From positions 1-64,000 of the forward strand of contig NZ_JBFAPK010000037.1 in NCBI RefSeq assembly GCF_040676675.1: DNA of 64,000 nt, given 5' to 3'. The translations under genes and the position numbers were made by a program. Positions within the stretch are counted from its first letter, which is position 1, and the number at the start of each line of letters is the position of its first letter. This document shows, piece after piece, positions 25,375-33,967 of the stretch. A model generated the notes under the pieces. The model saw only the letters and a list, made by a program, of their open reading frames with translations. It was not told where the DNA came from and did not search any database. Source of the stretch: JBFAPK01 sp040676675 (lineage in GTDB: Bacteria; Actinomycetota; Actinomycetes; Mycobacteriales; Micromonosporaceae).

Positions 25375-26136
25375 TTGCCCACCCGACCGGGCCTGCGCCA
25401 GGTCGAGCAGATCATGGGTACCGCCATCAGCCTCGACCTCGCCGACGACCTGCCCGGGGCGCGGCTGGCCGCGCTCGCCGGCGAGGTCTTCGACTGGCTG
25501 CGCGAGGTGGACCGGCGGTTCAGCACGTACCGGGCGGAGAGCGAGGTCAACCGCCTGGACCGGGGCGAGCTGCTGCCCGCGCGGGCCTCGGCCGAGCTGC
25601 GTACGGTGCTGGGCCGCTGCGCCGACCTGTGGGGCGAGACGGACGGCTACTTCGACGCGCACGCCACCGGCCGGTTCGACCCGTCCGGCTACGTGAAGGG
25701 CTGGGCGGTGCAGGTCGCCTCGGACCGGCTGCGCGCGGCCGGCGCGGCCAACCACTGCCTCAACGCCGGTGGCGACGTACGGGTCCGTGGGCGCTCCTCG
25801 TCGGGCCGGCCGTGGCGGATCGGCATCCAGGACCCCTGGGAGCCGGCGGCGACCTGTTGGGTGGTGGCCGGCACCAACCTGGGCGTCGCCACGTCCGGGG
25901 TGTACCTGCGCGGGCAGCACGTGGTCGACCCGCGCCGCGGCACCCCCGCGTACGGGCTGCGCTCGGTCACGGTGGTCGGACCCGACCTGGGCCGCGCCGA
26001 CGGGTACGCCACCGCGGCGGTGGCGATGGGCCGGGCCGGCCTGCACTGGCTGGCCCGGCTCTCCGGTCACCACTACGCGGTCGTCACCGACGACGGCCGG
26101 TACCTCCAGTCACCCGGCTTCCCGGCCACGGAGTGA
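25375..26136 (+). CDS. apbE: FAD:protein FMN transferase (ApbE)
   Basis: A 253-residue ApbE-family flavin transferase that moves FMN from FAD onto Thr in D-x-x-[ST]-G-A-[ST] motifs. Signatures: QIMGTAISLDL at the start, DPSGYVKGWAV (FAD site), NAGGDVRV, VATSGVYLRGQHVVDPRRG and GYATAAVAMG, with the metal-binding Asp in the last. A TTG at 25375 was chosen because GAGGAGG lies 6 nt upstream; GTG codons at 25357 and 25360 are alternatives. No signal peptide is evident, unlike many lipoprotein ApbEs, so the site of modification is uncertain. Confidence 0.9.
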   Translation: MPTRPGLRQVEQIMGTAISLDLADDLPGARLAALAGEVFDWLREVDRRFSTYRAESEVNRLDRGELLPARASAELRTVLGRCADLWGETDGYFDAHATGRFDPSGYVKGWAVQVASDRLRAAGAANHCLNAGGDVRVRGRSSSGRPWRIGIQDPWEPAATCWVVAGTNLGVATSGVYLRGQHVVDPRRGTPAYGLRSVTVVGPDLGRADGYATAAVAMGRAGLHWLARLSGHHYAVVTDDGRYLQSPGFPATE

Positions 26137-26586
26137 CCCCGGCCGCCCAGCCGGCCGGTGACGCCGGCCGCCCGGCGACGCGGTGACCCCGGCCGCCCGG
26201 CGACCCCGGTCCGCCGCCGGTCAGCGGACGGGCCGGTGGGTCCCCGCGGGGCGCGAGCCGGTGGGCCGGGGCCGGCCCGGGCGGGAGCCCGCCGGCCGGG
26301 TACCGGCCCACCGGCGGGCCACGGCCGCACCGCTCGGCGCGGCGGCCCCGGTGCAGGCGCACAGGACGTTGTCACCGGACATGTTCACCCCCGTTGGCCG
26401 CCCGTGGAAACCGGGCCGCTACCAGCCTTAACGAGTGCGCCAACGGGGGGAAGCTGCGTCACCGGCGCGCCGGCCCGGCGAGTCCGGCCCGCGCCACCGG
26501 CCCCCGCGCGGCGACTTCCGGGTGGCGGTTCAGGCGCACCCGCTCGCGCGCACCGGCTTCGTCCGTACCGACTCCCGCACGGCGGG
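26137..26586. other. 450-bp intergenic stretch with terminator
   Basis: No gene is supported. The left part has degenerate repeats of CCCCGGCCGCCCGGCGAC; the right part holds a long inverted repeat with arms CCCCCGTTGGC and GCCAACGGGGG at 26388-26398 and 26439-26449. Confidence 0.55.
26388..26449. terminator. Bidirectional hairpin between apbE and primase gene
   Basis: The arms are 11 bp and perfect, with a 40-nt loop. It lies between two convergent genes and likely ends both transcripts. Confidence 0.5.
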
Positions 26587-27756
26587 TCAGGCGCGGTGCC
26601 GGGCCCGTACCGGCGCGCTCCGCTGCGGCCCCGGATCGCGCCGGGCCGGCGGTCCCGGCTCGGCCGGCGCCGAGCGGTACGACGGCTGGTACGCCGCGCG
26701 GTGCGAGGCCCGGTGCGCCGGCAGCGGCGGTCCGGGCGGCGCCGGCGGCAACGGTCCGGGCAGCGACGGCGGTGAGGGCAGCGAGGACGGCGGCGGCGAC
26801 GGTTCGGCCAGGGGCGGCAACGGTTCGGGCAGCAGCGGCGGCGGCACCTGCCCGGGGAGCGGGGCCGAGGGCAGTGTCCGGCCGGCGGCCCGGAGCGTCT
26901 CGACCAGGATCCGCTGAAGTACGCCCGAATCCGGCAGCCGCCATCCGGTGGCCCGTGGCGGCACCGCCCAGCGCACCGTCCCCTCCCGCAGCCGGGTCGG
27001 CGGCGCCGGAATCCACGAGTCCCGGCCGTGCCGCAGCACGTAGAAGCACTCGTCCAACTCGGGCCGGAGCGGCTCGCCGGGGCGTACCAGGAACATCCAG
27101 CGCCCGGTCGGGGTGACCGCGACCGGCCCGCACGCCGGTCCCGGGTCGGCGCCGGCCCCCGCCCGACGCGCGCCCGGACGCCACCGCGCCGGCACTGGTC
27201 CGGCCCGGTGCGACGCGGGCGCGTTCTGCCGCGATCCGACCCGCACCGCCGCGGCGAGCACGCCGCGCCCCAGGTGCGCGGGGACCTCGAGTACGTCGAA
27301 CGCCCGGCCGGTGGCGAGCAGCAGGCCGTACGGCCCGTCCCGCCACCAGTCGGCGACCCGCCCGACCTCGCAGCTCGCGGCGGTCTCCCAGTCCTCGACG
27401 GCGGGATGGCAGGACGTGACGGGGCAGCCGGGCCGGCCGCAGGCGAAGCCGCCGCGGGCCAGACGGGCGCCGGGGAAGACCGGCCAGCCCTCGGCGGCGT
27501 AGCGCTTCGCGGCGCGGCGCAGCCGGACCCGGTCCAGCGCCCGGATCCGGTCGGCGACGTGCGGTCCGTCCAGCGCCCGGATCCGGTCGCAGACCCGCGG
27601 TCCGTCCAGTGCGCCGATCCGGTCGGCGACCTGCGGTCCGGTCGGCGCGCCGATCCGGTCCGTCGGGCGGGTCGGCGCCGTCGCGCCGGTGTCGTCCGGC
27701 GGACGGATGGCGTCGAGCGTGGCCGTCGGCGGTAATGGTGGAACCAGCCCCCACAT
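26587..27756 (-). CDS. Bifunctional DNA primase/polymerase N-terminal domain protein
   Basis: A 389-residue protein with the primase-polymerase (archaeo-eukaryotic primase-like) core: RYAAEGWPVFPGARL, CGRPGCPVTSCHPA (zinc-ribbon-like cysteines), DWETAAS, VADWWRDGPYGLLLATGRAFDVLEVP. Before the core lies an unusual insert (about 25-75) with four imperfect copies of DRIxALDGPxV. The C-terminal 60 residues are Pro-rich. Start 27756 (MWGLVPPLPP) was preferred because AGGGGG lies upstream; 27813 is an alternative. The equivalent of a catalytic Asp pair is reduced (FDVLEVP), so polymerase activity is doubtful. It is divergent from a HTH-TPR regulator. Confidence 0.75.
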   Translation of the reverse strand: MWGLVPPLPPTATLDAIRPPDDTGATAPTRPTDRIGAPTGPQVADRIGALDGPRVCDRIRALDGPHVADRIRALDRVRLRRAAKRYAAEGWPVFPGARLARGGFACGRPGCPVTSCHPAVEDWETAASCEVGRVADWWRDGPYGLLLATGRAFDVLEVPAHLGRGVLAAAVRVGSRQNAPASHRAGPVPARWRPGARRAGAGADPGPACGPVAVTPTGRWMFLVRPGEPLRPELDECFYVLRHGRDSWIPAPPTRLREGTVRWAVPPRATGWRLPDSGVLQRILVETLRAAGRTLPSAPLPGQVPPPLLPEPLPPLAEPSPPPSSLPSPPSLPGPLPPAPPGPPLPAHRASHRAAYQPSYRSAPAEPGPPARRDPGPQRSAPVRARHRA

Positions 27757-27962
27757 GTAGGTAGAACCCCCTATTTTCGCGGCGACGGCGGCCCGGACGT
27801 CGAGCGCCGTCACTGGCGGAACTTGTGGTCGTTTTTCTCGACAGAACGGCCAGGTGCAAGTTGCACGAAAGTTACGAGCGCCGATCGCCGGAACGCCGCA
27901 CCAGCTGTGCGACCAGGACTGACGGACGTCGCACAGAACATCGAGAATGAGGAAACCGTCCC

Positions 27963-29246
27963 ATGGAGCTCTCCGGCCCGGAACCGCCGGAGAGGGGAGA
28001 GGGGAGGCAGCCGGACGTGGACGAGCTACCGATCGGGCGTCGGGTGGCTTACTGGCGGGGGCGCCGCAAGATGTCGCAGCAGGTCTTCGCCGATCGACTC
28101 GGCAAGTCGAAGAGCTGGGTCGACAAGGTCGAGCGGGGGGTGCGCCGGCTGGACAAGTTCTCGGTCCTCTACGAGATCGCCGACGTGCTCCAGCTCGACG
28201 TCCAACTGCTGCTCGGCAAGGACCCGGAGCGGCGCAACGACGCCCTCAGCTGCATCGACCAGATCGAGGTGGAGGAGATCCGCGCCGCGCTGGCGCGGTA
28301 CGACTCGATGACCGCCTTCTTCAAGGCGGTACCGGAGCCGCCGCCGCTGCCCGACCTGGCCAAGGCGGTCAACCATGCCTGGCTGACCTACCAGTACGCC
28401 CGCTACGGGGTGCTCACCCGGGCGCTGCCGAAGCTGCTGCGCGACGCGCAGGCGGCCGACGCCGCGTACGGCGACGACGAGGGCTGCCGCAAGGCCGCGC
28501 ACCTGCTCGGGCAGGTGTACCAGATCGCCTCGTCGGTGCTGCGCAAGCTCGGCGAGCACGAGCTGGCCTGGCTCGCCGCCGACCGTTCGATGGCGGTCTC
28601 GCTGCGCGCCGGCGACGAACTCCTGGCCGGGGTGGCCACCTACCGGGTCGGCAACGCGCTGCTCGCCCTGGGCCGGGCCCGGCCCGCGCTGGAGGTCAAC
28701 GTCAACATCGCGAACCGGCTCGCTCCCGGTGGCGCGAACGACTCGGGCCCGGAGCGGCTGTCGGTCTACGGCATGCTGCTGTTGCAGGGCGCCATGGCGG
28801 CGGCCCGGATCGGCGACAACGCGACCGTACGGGACCTGGTCCTGGGCGCGGGTGAGGCGGCCAGGCGGCTCGGCTCCGACCAGAACCACTACTGGACCAG
28901 CTTCGGGCCGACCAACCTCCAGCTGCACCAGGCCGCCGCCGCGGTCGAGCTGGGCGAGGGGCGCCAGGCGGTGCAGACGCACGAGCGGATCGAGCCCCAG
29001 GTCTTCGCGGCGATGCTGCCCGAGCGGCGGGCGCACCACCTGCTCGACCTGGCCCGCGGCTACACCCAGCTGGGCGACGTGGCGAACGCCGGCCACGCGC
29101 TGGTGGAGGGGGACCGGCTGGCCCCGTCGGAGATCAGATGCCGCCCGATCGCGCACGAGGTGATGTCCGACGTCCTGCGTCGCACACGGGGTGCGCCGCC
29201 TGCGGCCGTAGCGGAGTTGGCTGAGCACATGGGAGTTGGCATATGA
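27963..29246 (+). CDS. HTH-TPR transcriptional regulator (XRE-like)
   Basis: A 427-residue protein. The XRE-type helix-turn-helix is at about 25-85 (IGRRVAYWRGRRKMSQQVFADRLGKSKSWVDKVERG). The remainder is helical TPR-like sequence (ARYGVLTRALPKLLRDAQAAD, HELAWLAADRSMAVSLRAGD, AHHLLDLARGYTQLGDVANAGHAL) of the kind used for peptide-responsive regulators. It is divergent from the primase-like gene and 14 bp upstream of the flavoprotein gene, and probably controls both. The 206-bp divergent spacer (27757-27962) is comparatively AT-rich. Confidence 0.9.
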   Translation: MELSGPEPPERGEGRQPDVDELPIGRRVAYWRGRRKMSQQVFADRLGKSKSWVDKVERGVRRLDKFSVLYEIADVLQLDVQLLLGKDPERRNDALSCIDQIEVEEIRAALARYDSMTAFFKAVPEPPPLPDLAKAVNHAWLTYQYARYGVLTRALPKLLRDAQAADAAYGDDEGCRKAAHLLGQVYQIASSVLRKLGEHELAWLAADRSMAVSLRAGDELLAGVATYRVGNALLALGRARPALEVNVNIANRLAPGGANDSGPERLSVYGMLLLQGAMAAARIGDNATVRDLVLGAGEAARRLGSDQNHYWTSFGPTNLQLHQAAAAVELGEGRQAVQTHERIEPQVFAAMLPERRAHHLLDLARGYTQLGDVANAGHALVEGDRLAPSEIRCRPIAHEVMSDVLRRTRGAPPAAVAELAEHMGVGI

Positions 29247-29259
29247 CGGCCCCGGCCCG

Positions 29260-29862
29260 ATGACCGGGTACGGCGGCGAGGCGGGCGGCGGCGCGGGGGT
29301 CCTGTACGTGATCGCGTGCGGGTCCCCGGTGACCCGGGACGTCGGCCGGTTGGTGACGCTGGGGCAGGCCGACGGTTGGGACGTCTGCGTGGTGCTCACC
29401 CCGGACGGGCGGAAGTTCGTCGACGAGCGGGCCCTGGCCCGGCAGACCGATCATCCGGTGCGTTCGGCGTACAAGAACCCCGGGGATCCGGACGTGCTGC
29501 CGGACGCGGACGCGATGATCGTCGGTCCGGCGACGGTCAACACGATCAACAAGTGGGCGGCCGGCATCTGCGACACGCTGGCGCTCGGCCTGCTGGTCGA
29601 GGGGCAGGGCAAGGGGCTGCCCATCGTCGCGATGCCCTTCACCAACGCCGCGATGGCCGCGCACCCGGCCTTCCGGGAGAGCCTGGCGCGGCTGCGGGAC
29701 TGGGACGTGACGGTGCTCTTCGGCGACGACGTGCTGCCGCCGCACCCGCCGGGCACCGGCGAGCGGCTGCGGCACCGCTTCCCGTGGGAGCTGGGGTTGG
29801 ACGCGCTGCGGGCCCGGCGGTACGCCCGGGGCGCGTTCGGCCCGACCGCCGGTGCCCGTTGA
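29260..29862 (+). CDS. Flavoprotein (HFCD/PPC-decarboxylase-like)
   Basis: A 200-residue protein of the flavoprotein (PF02441-like) family. VLYVIACGSPVTRDVGRL is the nucleotide-binding opening; DADAMIVGPATVNTINKWAAGICDTLALGLL is the conserved core with the Asn-Thr FMN contact; LPIVAMPFTNAAMAAHPAF follows. It is too short for CoaBC and lacks the CTP ligase. ATG 29260 was chosen; a TTG at 29236 would overlap the preceding stop. The enzyme may decarboxylate a peptidyl- or pantothenoyl-cysteine-like substrate; in this HTH-linked context its role is unknown. Confidence 0.8.
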   Translation: MTGYGGEAGGGAGVLYVIACGSPVTRDVGRLVTLGQADGWDVCVVLTPDGRKFVDERALARQTDHPVRSAYKNPGDPDVLPDADAMIVGPATVNTINKWAAGICDTLALGLLVEGQGKGLPIVAMPFTNAAMAAHPAFRESLARLRDWDVTVLFGDDVLPPHPPGTGERLRHRFPWELGLDALRARRYARGAFGPTAGAR

Positions 29863-29896
29863 GCCGCTCCGCTCCGACCGCCCCTTCCGCCCCGAC

Positions 29897-29964
29897 GATC
29901 ATGGAGTTGTGGCCGTCGCGAAGACCGCGAAACACTACATATCGGCGACCACGACTCCATGATC
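29897..29964. repeat. Inverted repeat (GATCATGGAGTTGTGG family)
   Basis: Arms GATCATGGAGTTGTGGCCG and CGACCACGACTCCATGATC pair with two mismatches around an A/T-richer 30-nt loop. It fills most of the gap between the flavoprotein and Nif3 genes, and a degenerate copy occurs at 20748-20818. It may double as a terminator. Confidence 0.75.
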
Positions 29965-30038
29965 GGCGCTGAGGCGGGGCGGCCCCGTCTCGGGCCGGCG
30001 ACGCGAACGGGCGAGTTCCGCCGGTAAGCTGGGCCGCC

Positions 30039-30911
30039 GTGAGCACAACCGGATCCCCGACCGTGAGCGTCGGCGACGTCGTGGCGGCGCTGGAACGGCG
30101 CTACCCGCCGGCCTGGGCGGAGCAGTGGGACCGGGTGGGGCTGGTCGTCGGCGACCCGGCCGCACCGGTACGGCGGGTTGCCTGCGCCGTGGACTGCGTA
30201 CCGGAGACGGTCGCCGAGGCCCTCGCGGGTGGCGCGGACATGATCGTCGCGCACCACCCGCTGCTGCTGCGCGGGGTGCACTCGGTGGCGGCGACGACGT
30301 ACAAGGGGCGGATCGTCCACCAGTTGATCAAGAACGACGTGGCCCTGTACGTGGCGCACACCAACGCCGACGTCGCCAACCCGGGCGTCTCCGACGCGCT
30401 CGCGGCCCGGCTCGGACTGGTCGACCTGCGCCCGCTGCACGAGCCCGCGCCGGGCAGCCCGGCCGCCGGCGAGGGCCGCGGCATCGGGCGGGTCGGGCGG
30501 CTGCCCCGGCCGATGACGCTCGCCGAACTGACCGGGTACGCGGCCGCCGCGCTCCCCGCCACCGCCTGGGGCGTACGGGCGGCCGGCGAGCCCGACCGGC
30601 TGGTGCGTACCGTCGCGGTCAGCGGCGGCGCCGGGGACGGCTTCCTGGCCGACGCCGCCGCCGCGGGGGCGGACGCCTTCCTCACCGCCGACCTGCGGCA
30701 CCATCCCGCCAGCGAGCACGTCGCCGGCGGCGGCCCGGCCCTGCTGGACGCCGCGCACTGGGCGACCGAGCGACCCTGGCTGGACCAGCTCGCCGCCCAC
30801 CTACGGGAGAGCCTGGCCGTATCGACGCTGGTGTCCGACCTGGACACCGACCCGTGGACGGTGCACGCCCCGTCACCCGCACCATTCGTGGAGAAGGAGC
30901 CCCGGCCATGA
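30039..30911 (+). CDS. Nif3-like dinuclear metal centre protein
   Basis: A 290-residue member of the Nif3/YbgI family (DUF34), hexameric proteins with a two-metal site. Metal ligands appear as HH (72-73) in MIVAHHPLLL, His107 and Asp111 in HTNAD, and the late HHPASEH motif. Function is unsettled; a GTP cyclohydrolase or metal-insertion role has been proposed for relatives. GTG start at 30039. Its stop overlaps the next gene by ATGA, a conserved actinobacterial trio with the coiled-coil zinc protein and the RNase H/phosphatase. Confidence 0.93.
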   Translation: MSTTGSPTVSVGDVVAALERRYPPAWAEQWDRVGLVVGDPAAPVRRVACAVDCVPETVAEALAGGADMIVAHHPLLLRGVHSVAATTYKGRIVHQLIKNDVALYVAHTNADVANPGVSDALAARLGLVDLRPLHEPAPGSPAAGEGRGIGRVGRLPRPMTLAELTGYAAAALPATAWGVRAAGEPDRLVRTVAVSGGAGDGFLADAAAAGADAFLTADLRHHPASEHVAGGGPALLDAAHWATERPWLDQLAAHLRESLAVSTLVSDLDTDPWTVHAPSPAPFVEKEPRP

Positions 30912-31648
30912 AGGCTGACCCGCAAGACCAGCGACGCCTGCTCGACCTGCAGGCGGTGGACACCGCCCTGGCCCAGCTGGCGCACCGGCGCCGTACCCTG
31001 CCCGAGTTCGCCGAGCTGGAGTCGCTGGCCCGGGAACTCTCCGCGCTGGAGGACCAGCGGGTACGCGCCCAGGTTGCGGTCGACGACCTGGACCGGGACA
31101 TCGCCCGGCTGGAGAAGGACATCGAGCAGGTCCGCACCCGCAAGGACCGGGACCAGGCGCGGCTCACCATGGGCTCCGGCCCGGCCCGGGAGCTGGAGGC
31201 GTTGCAGCACGAGCTGACCTCGCTCAACCGGCGGCAGTCCGAGCTGGAGGACTCCGAGCTGGAACTGATGGAGCAGCGGGAGACCGCGCAGGGCGTACTC
31301 GACGGGGTGCAGCGGCAGCTGGTGGAGGCGCGGGAGAAGCGCGCGGCGGCCGAGGAGCGCCGCGACCAGGCGCTCGCCGACATCACCAAGGAGGAGGCGG
31401 CCAAGACGTCCGGGCGGGCCCCGCTGGCGGCGGACCTCCCAGCCGACCTGATCGCCCTCTACGACCGGATCCGCGAGTCCTCCGGCGGCCTGGCGGCGGC
31501 GCTGATGCGCGGCGGCCGGTGCGGCGGCTGCCGGCTGGAGCTCTCCGGCGTGGACCTGGCCCGGATCCGGGCCGCGGCCCCGGACGAGGTGGTGCGCTGC
31601 GAGGAGTGCCGGCGGATCATGGTGCGCACCACCGAGTCCGGCCTGTGA
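30908..31648 (+). CDS. Coiled-coil C4 zinc-ribbon protein (CT398/DUF164-like)
   Basis: A 246-residue protein: residues 5-185 are a long charged coiled-coil hairpin (ELESLARELSALEDQRV, ELEALQHELTSLNRRQSELE), and the end carries four cysteines, RCGGCRLEL and VRCEECRRIM, forming a zinc ribbon. Relatives in Chlamydia bind secretion and sigma54 factors; the actinobacterial role is unknown. Start and stop are coupled with both neighbours by four-base overlaps, so the three genes form one operon. Confidence 0.93.
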   Translation: MKADPQDQRRLLDLQAVDTALAQLAHRRRTLPEFAELESLARELSALEDQRVRAQVAVDDLDRDIARLEKDIEQVRTRKDRDQARLTMGSGPARELEALQHELTSLNRRQSELEDSELELMEQRETAQGVLDGVQRQLVEAREKRAAAEERRDQALADITKEEAAKTSGRAPLAADLPADLIALYDRIRESSGGLAAALMRGGRCGGCRLELSGVDLARIRAAAPDEVVRCEECRRIMVRTTESGL

Positions 31649-32853
31649 GCGTGGGTAAGGTCGTCGTCGAGGCCGACGGCGGGGCCCGGGGCAACCCGGG
31701 GCCGGCCGGCTACGGCGCGGTGGTGCGGGCGGCCGGCAGCGGCGAGGTGCTGGCGGAGCGCGCCGAGTCGATCGGCGTCGCCACCAACAACGTCGCCGAG
31801 TACCGCGGCCTGATCGCCGGGCTGGAGGCCGCCGCCGAACTGGGCGCGGCCGAGGTCGAGGTGCGGATGGACTCCAAGCTCGTGGTCGAGCAGATGTGCG
31901 GCCGGTGGCAGATCAAGAACCCCGGCCTGCGACCCCTCGCCGCGCAGGCCGCCACCCTGGTCCGCCGCTTCGACTCGGTGACGTTCGGCTGGATCCCGCG
32001 CGAGCGCAACCGGCACGCCGACGCGCTCGCCAACGCCGCCATGGACCGGGCCGAGGGGAAGCCCGTGAAGGCCCCGAAGGCGGCGAAGCCCGCGGTCGAA
32101 CCGCCGGCCGAGCTGGGGCGTGAGCCGGCGGAGGCGCCGGCGGCGGACCCCTCGGCGCGGGCCCGGGCGCGGGAGATCGCCGCACAGGGCTCCACCGCGC
32201 GCAGCTCCTGGGAGCCGCGGCCGGCCTCGACCGCGACCCGGCTGCTGCTGGTACGGCACGGCGCGACCGAGCTGACCGCGCAGCGGCGCTACTCCGGCCG
32301 CGGCGACGTGCCGCTCGCCGAGGCGGGGGTGGCGCAGGCGCGGGCGGCCGCGGCCCGGGTGGCCGAGCTGGCCCCGTCGGTCGCGGCCGTGGTCAGCTCA
32401 CCCCTGTCCCGGTGTACGGCGACCGCCGAGCTGATCGCGCGGGCGGCCGGCGGCGCGCCGGTGGTGACCGAGGACGACCTGATCGAGTGCGACTTCGGCG
32501 ACTGGGAGGGCCGCACCTTCGCCGAGGTACGGTCCCAGTGGCCGGCCGAGATGGACGCGTGGCTCGCCTCGCCGGCGGTGGCGCCGCCGGGCGGGGAGTC
32601 GTTCAACGCGGTCACCAAGCGGGTGCGCCGGGCGGTGTCGACGCTGCTCAAGACGTACCCGGGGGAGACCGTCGCGGTCGTCTCGCACGTCTCACCGCTG
32701 AAGATCGCGTTGCGGGACGCGCTCGCGGCGGGCGACGCCTTCCTGCACCGGCTCTACCTCGACCCGGCCGGCATCTCCATCGTGGACAGCTGGCCGGACG
32801 GGGGCGTGGCCGTACGGAGCGTCAACGACACGGCCCACCTGCCCCGCGACTGA
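31645..32853 (+). CDS. Bifunctional RNase HI/acid phosphatase (Rv2228c type)
   Basis: A 402-residue fusion. The N-terminal RNase H domain has the catalytic acids D11 (EADGGARGNPG), E52 (AEYRGL), D76 (RMDSKLVVEQ) and D126 (HADALAN). An Ala/Pro/Glu linker (about 135-190) leads to a histidine phosphatase domain with LLLVRHGATE (RHG at 204-206) and VVSHVSPLK. It removes RNA from RNA:DNA hybrids; the second domain is related to CobC alpha-ribazole phosphatase. The GTG at 31645 overlaps the preceding stop; GTG 31651 is possible. Confidence 0.95.
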   Translation: MSVGKVVVEADGGARGNPGPAGYGAVVRAAGSGEVLAERAESIGVATNNVAEYRGLIAGLEAAAELGAAEVEVRMDSKLVVEQMCGRWQIKNPGLRPLAAQAATLVRRFDSVTFGWIPRERNRHADALANAAMDRAEGKPVKAPKAAKPAVEPPAELGREPAEAPAADPSARARAREIAAQGSTARSSWEPRPASTATRLLLVRHGATELTAQRRYSGRGDVPLAEAGVAQARAAAARVAELAPSVAAVVSSPLSRCTATAELIARAAGGAPVVTEDDLIECDFGDWEGRTFAEVRSQWPAEMDAWLASPAVAPPGGESFNAVTKRVRRAVSTLLKTYPGETVAVVSHVSPLKIALRDALAAGDAFLHRLYLDPAGISIVDSWPDGGVAVRSVNDTAHLPRD

Positions 32854-32866
32854 ACCCTGCCGGCGG

Positions 32867-33736
32867 TCAGCGGTCGAGGAAGGCGAGCACCCGCTCGGCG
32901 AAGCCGCGCGGGTCGTCCACCCACGGGTAGTGCGCGGCGCCCGGCCGCACGGCCACCTCGGCGTGGGGGTACAGGGTGGCGAGCCGGTCGGCCGCCTCCG
33001 GCGTCGGTACGCTGTCCAACTCCCCGGCCAGGATCAGCACGGGTGCCCGCAGCGCGCGCAGCGCGTCGCGTACCCCGTCGGGGTCGGCGCTGAAGCCGGC
33101 GTAGAAGGCGGCGGCAGCCGGCTCGGACCGCTCCCACGCGTCCGCCTCGGCGTGCGCGCGGGCCGCCTCGGTCCACCGGCCGTACGCGAACGGCGCGGCC
33201 GCGAGCCGGAGCCGGGCCAGCTCGGCCGGGTCGGTGTCGTCGGGCGGGTCGTCGTGCGCGGCCTGCTGGGCGTCGAGCGCGGCGCGGGCCGGCGGGAACC
33301 ACCACTCGTCGGCGCGGGAAGCGAGGGCCCGGTCGGCGCCGACCGGCTCGACCCCGACGGCGCGCAGGCTCGGGGTGACCAGGACCAGCCGGTCGAGCCG
33401 CTCGGGGTGGCGGGCCGCGTAGAGCTGCGCCACGCTGGCCCCGGCGGAGTGGGCGAGCAGGTCCATCGTGTCGAGGTCGAGGTGGCGGCGCAGCGCCTCC
33501 AGGTCGTCGACGAGCCGGTCGCAGCGGTAGCTGGCCTCGTCCGCCGGTACGGCCGAGTGGCCGGTGCCCCGCTGGTCCAGCAGGATCAGCGTCCGTCCGC
33601 CGGTCAGGCCCCCGAGGTCGCCCAGGTACGACGAGGCGCGGGCGGGGCCGCCGGGCAGGCAGATCAGCGGCGGCCCGGCGCCGCGTACGTGGTACGCGAG
33701 TTCGGTCTGGTCGTACGAGGGGAACCGGGGCACCAC
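32867..33736 (-). CDS. Alpha/beta hydrolase (S33 proline iminopeptidase-like)
   Basis: A 289-residue hydrolase. The oxyanion-side motif is CLPGGPARASSYL, followed by LLDQRGTGHS, which is typical of S33 peptidases, and nucleophile elbow AHSAGASVAQ. The late acid is in LAGELDSVPTPEAADRL and the catalytic His in GAAHYPWVDDP. The nucleophile motif deviates from the usual GxSxGG. GTG 33736 was chosen because the protein fold starts there. It could be an aminopeptidase or an esterase. Confidence 0.88.
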   Translation of the reverse strand: MVPRFPSYDQTELAYHVRGAGPPLICLPGGPARASSYLGDLGGLTGGRTLILLDQRGTGHSAVPADEASYRCDRLVDDLEALRRHLDLDTMDLLAHSAGASVAQLYAARHPERLDRLVLVTPSLRAVGVEPVGADRALASRADEWWFPPARAALDAQQAAHDDPPDDTDPAELARLRLAAAPFAYGRWTEAARAHAEADAWERSEPAAAAFYAGFSADPDGVRDALRALRAPVLILAGELDSVPTPEAADRLATLYPHAEVAVRPGAAHYPWVDDPRGFAERVLAFLDR

Positions 33737-33967
33737 GACAGCATGGCGAGTACGGCGTTCCGGCGCCACTGGGCGCAGCCGGCTCGCCGTTCGGCGCACT
33801 GGTCGCCGGCAGGTCGCGTGACTGGCGTCACACTGCCGATAATCTCCGCCCGTTGAGTGATCTCTCCAGCGGTGCCGGAGGTGGAGCATGAGCGAGCGCG
33901 ACGCGCGAATATTCGAGTATTGCCTGATAGCGCGCATGGGGATGCGGTGGCCGGACGGAGCGCGCGC

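Noticed and set aside
26459..27859. Alternative, longer minus-strand frame over the primase gene
   Set aside because: The other frame contains the conserved primase-polymerase motifs; this one is Arg/Gly/Ala-rich noise.
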